From the NCBI GenBank assembly GCA_963920575.1, contig OY986975.1, positions 21,421,897 through 21,485,896 of the forward strand: 64,000 nucleotides of DNA. Direction: 5' to 3'. Below, one piece after another: positions 47,383 through 63,870 of the stretch. A program made the translations under genes and the position numbers. How positions within the stretch are numbered: position 1 is the first letter of the stretch; each line of letters begins with the position of its first letter. This stretch comes from Narthecium ossifragum (Eukaryota > Streptophyta > Magnoliopsida > Dioscoreales > Nartheciaceae). The notes below the pieces were generated by a model. That model did no database searches, was not told where the DNA came from, and was given only the letters and a program-made list of their open reading frames with translations.

Positions 47383-50300
47383 TTACATACCACTTACAGG
47401 GACTCCTCGAGCGAGGCGAGCAAGCTCGTCCGCCCTTACATTAAACTCCCTGGGGACATACACCACTGAGAACCTAACAAATTGGCTCACTAACCACCAG
47501 ATTTCCAACACATCATCTCTACAATTAGTAGTTAATGGAATCAGGCCAAGGATCATTTCAACAGCATGTTTGGAATCACTCTCACATAGGACCGCCGTTT
47601 CGCCCTCCTGTAGCGCCTGCTGTAGCCCAAAAATAAGAGATCTAATTTCTGCCTGTAGAGGCGACATTGCTACTGATCTGGCCATTGCTTCCCATCTTTT
47701 CTCCCCCCCCGGCATCCCAACAGACAACTCCAAATCCTGCAATTCCACCCAATGCATAGTCTATGGATGCATCCGATTGTAGCCTAGCACCATCCCATCC
47801 ATTCGTCACACTAGAGAAAGGTCTAACCGGATTCAACAATAAAAACTCTTTTACCTGCCAACGAATGGAGTGCACCATTGTAGCTACATCCTGTTCCCCT
47901 TCCCCGAACACTCGACGGCACCTCTCCTTCCAGAGCATCCGTATACGCAACAAGAGCTTTCAACTTGCGGGAGGCTTCATCCTTTGAGGAGCGTTGGAAG
48001 AGCTCAAAGCAAAAAGAGGAGTCTAACCCAGATGGATCCATACCTGTGAACCCAAGCACCTGCTGCCACACCTCAGTAGCATACTTGCAAGTGAAAAGAA
48101 TATGCCGAGTGGAGACCTCACATCCGTTGCAACCAGTACAAGCCAGGTTGTCTGTAATTCCCAACGCTTGCATCCTCCCCTTGTCTGGTAGTTTACCGTG
48201 AGCCAGCTTCCATAAGAAGAACCTGACACGAGGTATGGCCGGAACTCGCCACAAACTCCACCAGTTGACATTGTCCTCCTGCCCATTTCGCTCCCGCTGA
48301 TCCAAGAAATGGTAGCACGAACTAGTTGAAATAATGCCTGATTCGCTCCATGCCCAACGGGGGTTGCCACTCCCTTGCCTCGCCGTAATGCCGAGTATAT
48401 GCTCCACCAGGTCCGGATGAAATAAGGATGAGAGGGAGTCCCTATTCCATTGACCAAAATCATCAAGAAGATCCCTTACTTGCATTTGAACTCCACCTTG
48501 AAACATGTAAGGCGATGCGTCAAGTGGACCATCAAGTAACCACCAGTCTCTGAATACATCAGCTTGACACTCGATAGAGACATTCCATCGAACACCCTTA
48601 CGTAGCTCAGTCGCTGCGAGGCAGATAGAACGCCATAAAGGAGAAGCCTTGACAGGGACCTTAGCGGGAGGTAGGAGGCCATGGAACCTATACTTGGCTC
48701 TTACCACTCTAGTCCAGAGAGATTCCGATGGGTCCATGAGGCGCGCCGCCCGCTTCATTCTCAGCGCCTTTTGCCACTTACACAAGTCCTTCAAACCCAG
48801 CCCACCTTGTGCCTTGTGCTTGCAGACCTTTGACCATGCGACTACTGAGAGCCCTCCACGTTTACCCTGCCAGAGGAACCGACGGGCCAGCGCCTCAACC
48901 TTCCGAAGGATAGAGGTCGGCACAGGCACTGCCGACATGAGGTAGAGAGGGAGAGCCTGCATAACCGACTGGACCAGTGTCGCTCGCCCGGCTCCCGTCA
49001 ACTTCTGTGCTTGCCATGAGTTGAGTCGAGCCAGCACCGCGTCAATCACATAATTGTAGTCACAGACTTTGAGCCTTGTAGAATTCAGAGGGATGCCGAG
49101 GTACCGCCAGGCGCCTTCCTTCTCTTGGAAGCCGAGATATTTGATTGTTCTGCGCTTCCTCCTCACAGAGATCTTCGGTGAAAACTTGACGCTGGACTTG
49201 TCGGGATTGACCTCAAGCCCGGACAAGATGTGTAACCGCTGTAGCACGTTCGTAATCTTTTGAGCTTCTTCCCGGCCTGCGTTGGAGATGAAGAGGCAGT
49301 CGTCTGCAAACAGCAAGTGATTGACCCGGACTCTCCCATGATCATATAGTACACCTTCCGGAGCAAGTAAGGGCTGCTGCATAAGTCTTGTTAGAACCTC
49401 CTGGACAAGAATAAACAGGTAGGGGGAGATAGGATCCCCCTGCCTCAAACCTCTCTTAGATTGGAAAAGGTCTGAGGTCCTACCATTAATAATTAAAGCG
49501 AATCTAGGCGTAGAGACGCATACCATTACCCACTCAACCCAGGGAGTAGGGAATTGCATCTTCTCGAGAACCTGTCGCAGGAATCGCCAGCTGACGGAAT
49601 CATAGGCCGACTTCAAGTCGACCTTGACTGCTATAAGAGCTTCCTTCATTGGCGCCTTGCGGAGGTCAAGCAAGAGTTCCTGAGCCACCCCTGTGTTGTC
49701 AAGTATCGACCTCCCCTCAATGAATGCTGATTGCTCCATGCTGACAAGATCACCGAGGAATGGACGAAGCCGACCCACCAAAATTGAGGATATAACCTTG
49801 TAGATGACGTTGCAAAGGCTGATTGGGCGGTAGTCTTTCACACGTCGAGGGTGCTTGCACTTCGGTATGAAGGACACGAATGTATCATTCCACCCGGGTG
49901 GCATCGAACCAGTCTCAAAGAAAGCTAGCACCATCTTGCATACATCAGCTCCAACAATATCCCAGTGTCGAAGATAGAATTCACTGGGTAGCCCATCCGA
50001 TCCTGGGCACTTCTGCCTCCCCATCTCAGTTAATGCCTCCTTGATCTCACCCTCATGGACTGGCCGAACCAACATCTCACGCCCCTCATCCGACAGGCAC
50101 GGGAGGGCTGGAAGCTGGGCCTCACCCCTCCGATCTCTACCCCGCCAAAGATCCTTGTAGTGAGCTAGGAAGGCCTTCATGATTTCCTCCTGACCTGAGA
50201 CTGCAACCCCTGCTGCGCTTCGCACTTCTGTGACTCGAGAGCGATGGCTGTGACCAGCGACAGACTGGTGGAAGAAATGTGAGTTCTTGTCGCCCTCAGT

Positions 50301-51377
50301 GATCCATGATCTTCGACTATGCTGGGATCGGTAGATGTCCTGCTGTGTTTGGACCGCCACCAATCTATTTTCCAGCGATCGCAACCTCTCCTGCTGAGCC
50401 AAGGATAAGACCCCCACATCCTCTAATAAGTCCAAATCCCTGAATCTGTTGTGTTAGGAACTGTTGCGTATTGAAGAGATCGAAAGCATCAGTCCTGCAC
50501 CATGATTTCACCGTTCTCTTCACCTCCTTCACTCGACCCTTGAAAACATATTGATTAGAGCCGTGTCGCTGCCGCTTCCAAGCTTGTTCCACCACTTTGC
50601 GGAATTCAGGGGCTGGTATCCAAAGTTGCTGAAGCCTGAATGGGGAAGGTCCTGGGGGGTAGGTTCCGTCTCCAAACGAAGCAGCAGCAAGGGCCGGTGA
50701 TCAGAGCCATAACGGTGAAGGTGCTGCACCTCCGCTGTTGGAAACCAATCTCGCCAGCTGGGAGTGCACAACGCCCTATCAAGTCGTTCAAGAACTCGAG
50801 TGAGTCCCACACGCCTGTTGCTCCAGGTGAAGGAGGGTCCCCAAAACCCCAGATCTATCAGCCCATCATTGGCAATAAAACTAAGGAAATCCTGAGAGGA
50901 GCGCCCATAGCGAAACGGCTGGCCACCCCTCTTCTCCGAAGGACTCACAATGGCATTGAAGTCTCCGATGATAAGATGCGGCCAGCCCGAGCTGTTTACC
51001 CTTGCCAGAGCATCCCACAAAGCAGAGCGAGCTTGCCATGTCCTAGCACCATACACTACCGAGATAAACCACTGACCGTGTTGTTCGGAAGTGAGGACCC
51101 TGTGTATAGCCTGGTCGGTGTAGCTCAGGAAGGAGGCCTGCCCCACATTAGACCGCCAGACAGCCAAGATACCCCCTCTATGCCCGTCGGAAGGTAAGAG
51201 AAAGGAGCTCCAGCCAACACCCAATCTGGCAGTGAGGTCTTGAACATGCTCCTCCACCACCAGCACTTCCAGGATAAAGAGAAAATCAACTGGTCGCTCT
51301 CTAAGAATGCGGGCACATGCTCTCGCCACCCGCACCGGCCCAAGGCCGTGACAGTTCCAAGCGAGGATTCTCGTCAT
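47383..51377 (-). pseudogene. LINE ORF2: endonuclease, reverse transcriptase, zf-RVT, RNase H; frameshifted
   Basis: The endonuclease (51377 to about 50600) keeps AWNCHGLG, IIGDFNAIVSPSEKRGG, TWSNRR and GSDHRPLLL. After two small indels around 50450-50590 the original frame resumes, and from 50435 it stays open for 870 codons. This part holds CPGSDGLPSEFY, DLKSAYDSVSWRFL, RGLRQGDPISPYLF and the catalytic HLLFADDCLF, followed by a zf-RVT domain. Two further shifts (about 47950-47760) precede an RNase H-like domain with SPLQAEIRSL, CESDSKHAV and NVRADELARLA. Nicking, target-primed reverse transcription and RNA removal are the known roles. The frameshifts make this copy inactive. Confidence 0.92.
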
Positions 51378-53368
51378 TGATCACCACTTTGACAGCTGTG
51401 CTCCGCAGCCTTGTGCTCCTCTTGCCGGATCCTCTTCTTCTTCTTAGCAGCACCCTCTCCTACCTCCGCTTCAAACATACAAACATCCTGGCGATCGGGC
51501 TCATCCTGATGACCTTCATCCATCTCTTCCAACGAGCCCCCTTCCTCTAGGCCAACCTCGGTGTCGAAAAGCCTGCCTTCCAAAGACCTGGGTAGAGCTT
51601 CACTCACCAAGGCCAACTGCAGAGCCACCACCCCAGATCCATGAGCTCTAGCGATATCCAACGGGTCTAGCTCCTCCACTGGTCCCGGCTTCTCAGCGCG
51701 ATACCCATAAGGAACCACTAGCGGTCCAGGACGGCTTGCCCTTCCTTTCTCATGAACGATCCTGCCAGCCTCCAGCAGGGGAAGCCGAGCAAGCACCTCC
51801 TCTCGCACCTCCTCCTCTGCGATTAGGGATCCAAAGCGGTTGAAGACTCCAGACCCCGGCCTATTCCAGCCCTTCCATTCCAAACCTGACCGGCTACGTG
51901 GCAGCTCCACAGCCTTACCTTCCTTTCCGTTACCGACACCAGCCAGTAGCCCTGTAGCCGTTTCCCCCCGTTTCCCGTGCGAAGACTCACTGGCTGAGGC
52001 CTTTGTCCCAGTTGGTTTCCCCTGGGACGACTCCCCACTAATAACCCTGTAGCTCTTTTCCTTCCATCCCTTGGCCTTATCCTTTTGCTCCTGACCAGCT
52101 GGCCCCTTGTCGTCATGCAAAACCGCACCCTGTGTGGCTGCCACATCATCAACTCTAGAAGAATCTTTTTGTCGTCTTGCTCCACGTCACCCACCACGCC
52201 CGGGCGACGCACCTCCTGCCATACCTGACGCGCTAGAGGAATCTTTGGGCCGTTATCCTTCGCGCGCATGCCCTGCTTCTCCTTCCCCAACGTCATGTTC
52301 ATCGGAACCCTAGCCACCGGACCACCGCGAGCACGACGAGATCTCAGCCTAACCGTATGCCATTCTCCCGTATCATAGCCTTCAGTTAAAGCAGGGCTAG
52401 GTATCTCAAGGCTACCCTGTTCCACCCCTCCCTGGTTGACTTGGTTACTCTGTTCTACTACCGACGAGTCAGGCGCCCGCGCATCAACCTCCATCCCGTG
52501 TTGAGTCGAAGATCCCGTCGCCGCTGCTCGTGATGCCCTCACCAAGGCTTCTTCCACCCGCTGGTGATCCATCAACCTCCTCCTCTTCGTACAGCTCCCC
52601 TCCGTATGCCCAAACCCATCGCAAAAGGCACATATTGTCAGATTCTCATACATGAAGGGTTGGACAAAGCATCCGACATCCACCCCAGGCGTCCCAGCGC
52701 CGACCACCGTACCCAACCGCGCCGGTTTTGATATGTCTATCTCGACGCAGACTCTTGCAAATCTACACCTCTCAGCCAACATCGTGGAAGCATCAACCGC
52801 CAATAGAGGCCCTGCTTTCGCCACCACCGGCTCAAGCGCCTCCCTGTCGGAATAGTCATGGGGAAGATTCGGTAGCCGCATCCATGCAGGGATCTTGACA
52901 AAGTCTGCCGCCGACGGCCTGAACGCGTCACGCCAACGAATAAGAGAAAGGATCTTACCGTCGACAGTCCAGGGGCCTCCGGTGAGAATTTCCATCATGT
53001 CTTCCTCACTCCCAAACTTGAAAGTGAACACCCCACCCACCCTATCTGTCACGAGGAACGGTTCCCTCGTCCGCCAGAGCCCTGCAAGACGCCGCCGGAG
53101 GAAGTCTAGACCAACCCGGCCTCCGACGAACTTCCCAAATATGGTGTTATTCCAGCGTTCTCTCCCTCTCTGCAGGACATACAATAGCTCTATCAGTGTA
53201 GGTGCTCTGGATCTTCTTGATGACTGCCTCCGGAACCTTCACATCCTCCTCATCGTGATAGCTGGCAACCTTAGCCCACGACCAACCACCACTCACTGCT
53301 GCACCCGGCGTCGACCACGTCGGCGATGGCTGGGGTATCCCCTTGTCCGGCGGGGAAGGGACGCTCAT
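51374..53368 (-). pseudogene. LINE ORF1 (DUF4283 and CCHC zinc knuckle), frameshifted
   Basis: It starts MSVPSPPDKGIPQPSPTWST at 53368, changes frame near 53180, continues through 52100 and changes back, so two indels compensate. The middle section has the DUF4283-like region (LAGLWRTREPFLVTDRVGGV, then FKIP-type AWMRLPNLPHDYSDREAL) and a CCHC knuckle CAFCDGFGHTEGSC. Plant LINE ORF1 proteins of this kind bind the element's RNA. The last codons run SGDQ and the stop TGA overlaps the ATG of ORF2 as ATGA. Confidence 0.85.
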
Positions 53369-53711
53369 ACATAACGGGCGACAATATGTAGAGCAAGATT
53401 CATCATGATGAGCTTGGTTTCAATCCACTCGTGTCTAACAATTTTCAGACCAACCGTCCATTCAAAATCTGAAAGTTTGAGATTCACTATCCACCCGAGT
53501 ATGACAATATAATGCAAAATCATGGTCAGCTTTGAATCATACTGTCACAGAACAGCTGAACATAAAGGACCATTCAAATAAGATACATACATAAGTATTT
53601 TCCGACAAGATTATGATAGATTACATAAGTTACAAAGCTGTGAAAATGGCAGTCAACCGTATCCATCTATGAAAACAACCTAAGAAGAAGAGGACCTCAA
53701 GAACTTGAGAA

Positions 53712-57684
<3,973 letters not shown>

Positions 57685-59027
57685 CCACCAAAACCTAATC
57701 TCCTCCCAAGGGCTACGGTTAGGGTTTCGCGAGCTTTAGGAAGCTTAGGAAGCTCTGAGAGACGACGAGAAAGGAGGGCGAGGTAGCCATCATCGCCGCT
57801 CGCTGCCACCGTGGTTCTTATTGACGGGTCGGATCCCAGTATAATACCCGAGTCCAGACCCAATAAGGCCCATATAGGGTATTATAGCTATCGGGTCCAA
57901 ATCCACTGACAGCGCCCCTCCCCACTCCCCAGACACCGCCTCTGTCCCCCGTGAACATTATTATTATACCCTTCTGTTTGTTTGTTTTTTTCCTTCTTTT
58001 TTTCAGTTTTGTTTAATTTCAAATTTTCAAATTTTAAATCGTAGAAATTTAAAAATTCAAATTTAAAAATTTAAAATTGCAAAAAAATCAAATTTCAAAT
58101 TGTAAATTTTTTAAATATTTCAAATTTCAAATCGTAAAAATTTCGCTGAATTTGTTCAAGCCGTGGGCATCATAGTTCCAAATTGAAATTTGATAACTAA
58201 TCTATTATTCTCACTAAATTAGTTCGAGCCGAGGGCACCAGAGATGTATTGGATGGACTTTATACCTTTGATAATTGTCATTGCATCTAGGTATAACCTT
58301 GTACTGCATACATTTGGTGAGAATATTGTAATTTGTTTTACTCACTTTACTTGCCATTAAGAACTCCTTCAGTTGCAAACCAAGAGCGTCGAGAAATATT
58401 TATTGCTCATGTTGGCAATCAGTTCGTGCAAGCTTTCTTACACCCTTATTACATGTACCACCCATTCCAATATGGTGGTGACAATATTCATCGTACAAAG
58501 CTAAAGAATGGAGCGCTCGTTATATGACATGCTTTATAATATTGATTTATTAGGAGGCTTTTCACAAAACACAATATATTTTTTAAGTGTTAGTATTTTT
58601 ATTATTTTCATATATATACTTTTTATTTTGATCCATATATTTATATTTTTTAAGTTTTTTTATAAATAATCACTCCCAAAAACTACAACTAAAAATAAAC
58701 AAAAGATTACAATCATATAATAAAAAAACTGTTTATCCAAAAAAAAGGAAATAAAAAATGATTTAAAAAAGAAATAAAATTGATACTGGTTAAAAAAACA
58801 AAACAAATAGAAAAAAACAAAATTAGGGGGAAAAGAGATTTTTATCAGTGAATGTTGGCAAACAGGACAAGAGCCAGGGCATAAGAGGAAAGGGGGAGAT
58901 GTGTCGGGAGGGGGTCTGTGTCAGAGGGGGTTCGTGAAGAAGCCCTCTTCCAAATAACCCTCTCTCTCCCCTCTTCTCTCCGACGACGGGGAACTCCAGT
59001 GTGCGCGGTGGACGGAGAGCACCGGCG
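57685..59027. promoter_or_regulatory. Shared 5' region of YY1 (-) and PTP1 (+)
   Basis: The 1.34 kb between the divergent start codons holds GC-richer leaders at both ends. The middle (about 58000-58850) is very AT rich, with runs of AAATTTCAAATTT-type repeats. A 64-codon open stretch at 58333-58527 has no secure relative. No TATA box stands out. Confidence 0.4.
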
Positions 59028-62000
59028 ATGGCCGCGCCGATGCCTCCGCCTAATTCGTCGTCGTCGTCGTCCGCTTCGGCGTTCGACCCCGCAGCCATTT
59101 CTTCCGACCTGCCGCCGCCACTCCGGCTCACGAGCGACCAGCTGAAGCACGCGTCCGAAGCTCTAGAGACCCTCAGGAAGAAGCTTCGGAACCCCGGAAA
59201 GATCTCCCAGGAGTTCGATCGCCTCCAGGTCTCCATCTCTCTTTTTTTCTTCTCTTGCTATCTTGGATTGGCTGCGTTCGTTATAATCTGCCCCATATCC
59301 TCTCTAGGGTTTCGTTGCTGTGGCAGTTGTAGGGTTTCATACCCCTCCTCGGATTTGAGAGGCTATCGAAGTGGTCTGGTGTAGTCCTTCAGGGTTCTGA
59401 TGTAGTTTTAGCTTTGGATGTTGGAAGTCGTGCTTTGTAATGGAGAGACCGATAGAGCTCGATGAGCATGACGAAAATCATCTAAAGTTTGTATATTCTA
59501 GTTGATGATTAGCAGTGACTTCCTGTCGGGGGGAATTGATGTTTGTGCAACGATCTAGTTTTGAAATATTTGGATTGATCAAGGATGGAAAGTTTGTACA
59601 AAATATTATTTTGTGACTTGCATTGGAAAATTCGGGATCCATGCTAGCATTAACCAGTTCTTTCTTCTTTGCACAAGTATAGTCATAAGCAGCTCATTGT
59701 TACATTTCTGTTTCAATAGATATTTGGGTGGTTTCCTGAAGGGTAAAATATGCTTATTACCCTCAGTTATAGAGGTAGTTTCAATTTGGTCCCTCTAGTT
59801 TAAAACGTGTCAAAGTAGGCCTTGTTCTTTCATAAATGTTTCAATTCTGTTCAAACAGGGAACAACATAAGCCATCTTAATGGATGTTCACGCACGTGAC
59901 CTCACATGAGCACAATTTAGGCTGAGGTTAGTTTCAATTTGGTCCTTCTAGTTTAAAATGTGTTGAAATGGGCTTTATACTTTAATAAGTATTTCAACTC
60001 AGGACAAGTCGGGCGCACGTGAGTTTATGCGCATCAGCTTGTGTGAAGATAACTGACATTGTTCTCTCTTTTTCCTGGATTGAAACATTTATGCAAGTAT
60101 GAGGCCTACTTGATAAATTTTAAACTAGATGGATCAAATTGAAACTACCCCCATAATTGAGGGTATTGAAGCATATTCTATGCTCTCCTCATATTATAGT
60201 ACAAAAATTTCTGCAACTAGAATTTTCAAATGTACATAGCTATATATTTCATTCTCGATTTGTAATTGTTGTTAGGTTTTTCTATGGAAATGTGGACTCT
60301 GACTGATATGCCTTTCGTTCAGGACATGAGGTTGAGAGAGGCTGATGTTTTGAGAATGTGTACGGTGGCACTTCAAGATGTCAATTTAAACAAAAATCGA
60401 TACATAGATATCCTACCATGTACGTCCTGCCACATTATCTTTTTGATATCTTGAGAATAGATTTCCAAAGTATTCTTCATGAAATCAAACATAATTGTGA
60501 TGTACCTATAGAGTTACAGGGAAGTGTTTGTTTAATGTGCTCCTTTGCAAATTTTCTTGTCGTCGCAGTTGACAACTCCAGAGTTGTTCTCAATTCGACG
60601 AGGGATGACAAATCTTTGGGGGGCGGCTATATTAATGCGAGCTTTCTGGCGGTAGGAGCCACACTTCTTTCGAGGCGGTTTACAACTTTTTCAGATTTTA
60701 TAGTGTTATCTTCTCTGTTACAGTGCATGTATTATCGAACACCTATGGTAAAATGGTCAATGCTGAAAAAATGGTTTTGCTTTATAGGTTTCTTCTGCAG
60801 GAAATGTTTCGAAGTTTATCGCTACTCAAGGTCCGCTTCCTGAGACCTTCGATGATTTTTGGGAAATGGTTATCCAATATCGCTGCCCTGTTATTGTGAT
60901 GCTTACTCTAGTTGACAACCCCAAGGTATATGTTACGAAAGATTATTTCTGTCTTTTCTTTGGATATGTTACGAAAGAGGCAGTGATTATTGATGAGCTT
61001 TTTATGACATATGACCGTAATTTCGGCCGCAAATGATGTTGTCAATCATGATCATTGAAGCATCACTAAAACTGCCAGGCAAAGGATGCTGCCAAATCAT
61101 GACCCTGCATAACTGCAGATTTTTTCACCTATATGATCAGTTTTCATGATATGTCATTTTTATTTTATTCGGGAAATGGATTTTTTTCCCCTGTTTTACG
61201 CCACTCGTGTTTTCCTTCTGTTTTTCCTGATTGATTTAATAATGCTTTCCATATAGAGTTATGTCTAACAAGTTTGAGCATCCCCAAAGAATTTCTTCTG
61301 ATTTTTCTTTCAGATTCCTGTATAATTTTACATTCTTGAACGCAATGTGATTTCTAAATGGCAGATGATGAGAAAGTGTGCTGATTACTTTCAAGGAAAA
61401 AATGGTCTCAGAGAGTTCGGAAAGGTTTCTGTTGTCACAAAGTGGACTAGGAAAAGCAAATCTTCACTAGTTTTGCGTTCTTTGGAGGTGAAGAGGAAAG
61501 AGGTGAAGTTGAGCTGAGAGAAAACTATCCTTTTCCCTGTTTTATTTGAATTGTAATTTTTGCAATTCCAATCATAAGCTTAATATCATTTCTCTTCCAA
61601 AAAAAATGATGTCATTTGCTTTTGTTTTTTTTTTCTCTCCTAGAGCATAGTATCTACATATTCTCTGTTTCCTTTTAGAGGGAAAATTAATGTAGTGAAA
61701 GCCAAGCATATAAGAACTGAACCAATTTTTGTGTATTTTATATTTTTCTGGAATATTTTAATTGCTTGAACTGATGCATCTTTTGGACAATCTGAAAAGC
61801 ACAATGTAATGGACGTGAGAGAAGATATATACATGTTGCAACCTTTGTCCTACAAGAACTGTTTAGAAGTTATTTGACAACACCCGCTTACTCAAAACGG
61901 CCCACTGCTTGGACATGGGTCCAACCCTTAATCACATTCATTAAATGCAAAAGGTTTGGGTCCTCATAAAGTTGGAATAAATTATGTGTGAACCCATTTG

Positions 62001-63870
62001 GCTGTGTTCGAAATAGGGGCTGAGCCAATCCAGGGTTGAGAATGACCTTGTTGGTCAGATCATGATCATTATATGAAAATTGTATCTTAAAATAGTTTGG
62101 GTCATATTTTCTATGTTGAATTGCTTTATTGTTGCGATAGCAAGTCATGTAATTCTTTCCGCTGTTTTTGTGAGGTCTTTATTTATTGAAACATCTTGGA
62201 CAATGCATAATAGTTGTATTTGGAAACAGCAGAACAGCAGAACCTACATTAGGTATGAGAAATGAAAAGGGCAGTATAATGAAATTTTTTTGCAGTAACT
62301 AGTAACCACGACATAGTAAACAAAGAAATGGTCCACACGTGATAGTGATACGAGTATTGCACCCAAATGTTCAGCTCTGTGGATGCAAGTATTATTAGCC
62401 ATATGGCTGCTATGGTCAATTGTTGTTTAGGTGATTTCTTCCCCTATAAAAGTTGATGCTCTCCTCAGAGGTTTCCAGCTGAAGTCGAACATGGACAACC
62501 AGATGATATTCTGAGAGTTCTTACCAGCAAACATCAGCTATTCTCAGAGGTTTTGAGTTAAAGTGGATTATTATGAATCTATGATGGTTGTTGGGTCATT
62601 GCTACTCTAGACATTTGCTTGGGGCTTCTATCCTTCTATTGCAGAGAGGGTTTCCAAGGAATTCTTCCTAGCGAAGCACTTTTGCCTGTTTAGAAGGCTG
62701 CATTGGCGAAGGCTTAATATGTTCTTCCTGCATCCTTTTTGTTTTTCCTATATCAACTTTCATCTTATTCAACAGGTACCTTTACTGGTACACTGAAAAA
62801 TGATTTTGCTTGAAGTAATTCTTATTTGAAATGCATATTATACTACTAGCTCACAAGCACAAAAACGCACACAACCGGTCATCCTTGACAGTTAGGTTGA
62901 AGTTCAGCAAATCATTTTTTGAATCCTTTGTTTTTTTGCTAATTTAAGTAGTTCTTGTCCTTGTTCTGAATTGTTGTTCATTTTGAACCTTTCTGGCAGT
63001 TGGAGGAGCCGACATTGCCTGTTCTGCATATTCAGTACCCTGAATGGCCTGATCATGATGTTCCTGAAGACACAGTTGCTGTGCGGGAAATCTTCAAAAG
63101 ACTATATCATGTTCCTCCTGATCTTGGACCTATAGTTGTTCACTGCAGGTTTTATGCCCATAACTGTAATCTCTTGTTTGTGCCAACCTGTGAGATTGCT
63201 GATTTTCTGACCCTACACATCTAACACAGTTCCTTTTCTTTCCAGTGCAGGTATTGGAAGAACTGGCACGTACTGTGCCATTCACAATACTATCCAAAGA
63301 ATTCTTGCCGGTGACATGTCTTCTCTTGATCTGGTTAAAACAATTGCTGATTTCAGATCCCAGCGAATTGGGATGGTTCAGACAGTGGTATTTGACATAA
63401 CCTCCCTTTAAAAATTCTTTTATGCTGTAATAATAGCTTATCATAGTCATTAGAGTTACATATAAGGAGTGAAAATTGATGTAGTACATGCATTTATCTC
63501 AGTCACTGGTGTTAATTACCTACTGGATAGGTGAGTAAAAGTTGATTGTTTCCAGAGTTTCCCCGTGCATCAAGATTTGAACAGAGAGAGAGAACTGAAG
63601 TTTGTTGACTTTATTTGGTAGATCCGAATGATAATTGTGTATATGTCTTGAGCATTGAAAGAAAATGTCCTGAGATTATACCTACTAAATTTTCTGTCTT
63701 TTTAGGAAACTCCGCACGCCAGTAAGATGATTGCCCAAGCAAGTTTACATGATACCTATGGCTAGGGGCTGATTTACTGAGTTATTTTTCTATTTCAGGA
63801 ACAATTCTTCTTTTGTTATACTGCACTTGTGGATGAGCTGAAAGATCTTTTATTGAAGTCAAATTACTAG
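59028..63870 (+). CDS. PTP1: Protein tyrosine phosphatase, PTP1 type
   Basis: Eight exons: 59028-59228, 60323-60419, 60569-60651, 60788-60925, 61365-61502, 63000-63148, 63246-63387, 63799-63870. They total 1020 nt, or 339 residues, matching the family length. The N-terminus is Pro/Ser rich ([19 protein letters not shown]). Catalytic-domain landmarks are [11 protein letters not shown] (substrate-recognition loop), FIATQGPLP, the WPDH general-acid loop (Asp about 237), the P-loop [10 protein letters not shown] (nucleophile Cys about 268, Arg about 274) and the Q-loop QRIGMVQT. All key residues are present. In Arabidopsis the single classical tyrosine phosphatase PTP1 dephosphorylates MPK3/6 in the cytosol and nucleus and is inactivated by peroxide at this Cys. 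The P-loop is split by an intron directly after the Cys codon region (TGC AG|T). Confidence 0.95.
59741..60183. mobile_element. Long-TIR MITE in PTP1 intron 1
   Basis: About 105 bp at the left (starting GGGTAAAATATGCTTATTAC) match the inverse of the right end at roughly 80%, including GGTAGTTTCAATTTGGTCC and its partner. A third, direct copy of the motif sits near 59932. No coding sequence and no clear target duplication were found. Long arms of this type suggest a Mutator-like MITE. The wording resembles the inverted repeats at the start of the window. Confidence 0.65.

Larger units (their letters stand above)
47341..53372 (-). mobile_element. Nearly full-length L1-type LINE with RNase H, 15-bp target duplication
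   Basis: The element spans about 6.0 kb on the minus strand. Identical 15-bp duplications AACGGGCGACAATAT flank it (47326-47340 and 53373-53387). The 3' end carries a short A run (six T on the plus strand at 47341). ORF1 and ORF2 are both recognisable almost whole. GC content is well above the neighbours. ORF1 starts only 5 bp from the 5' duplication, so the 5' UTR is missing or very short. Several frameshifts disable it, but the perfect duplication indicates a fairly recent insertion. Confidence 0.95.

Noticed and set aside
58333..58527. 64-codon frame with HVGNQFVQAFLHP, faintly like transposon-borne protease domains
   Set aside because: The likeness rests on a handful of residues and the surroundings are AT-rich spacer; too weak to call.
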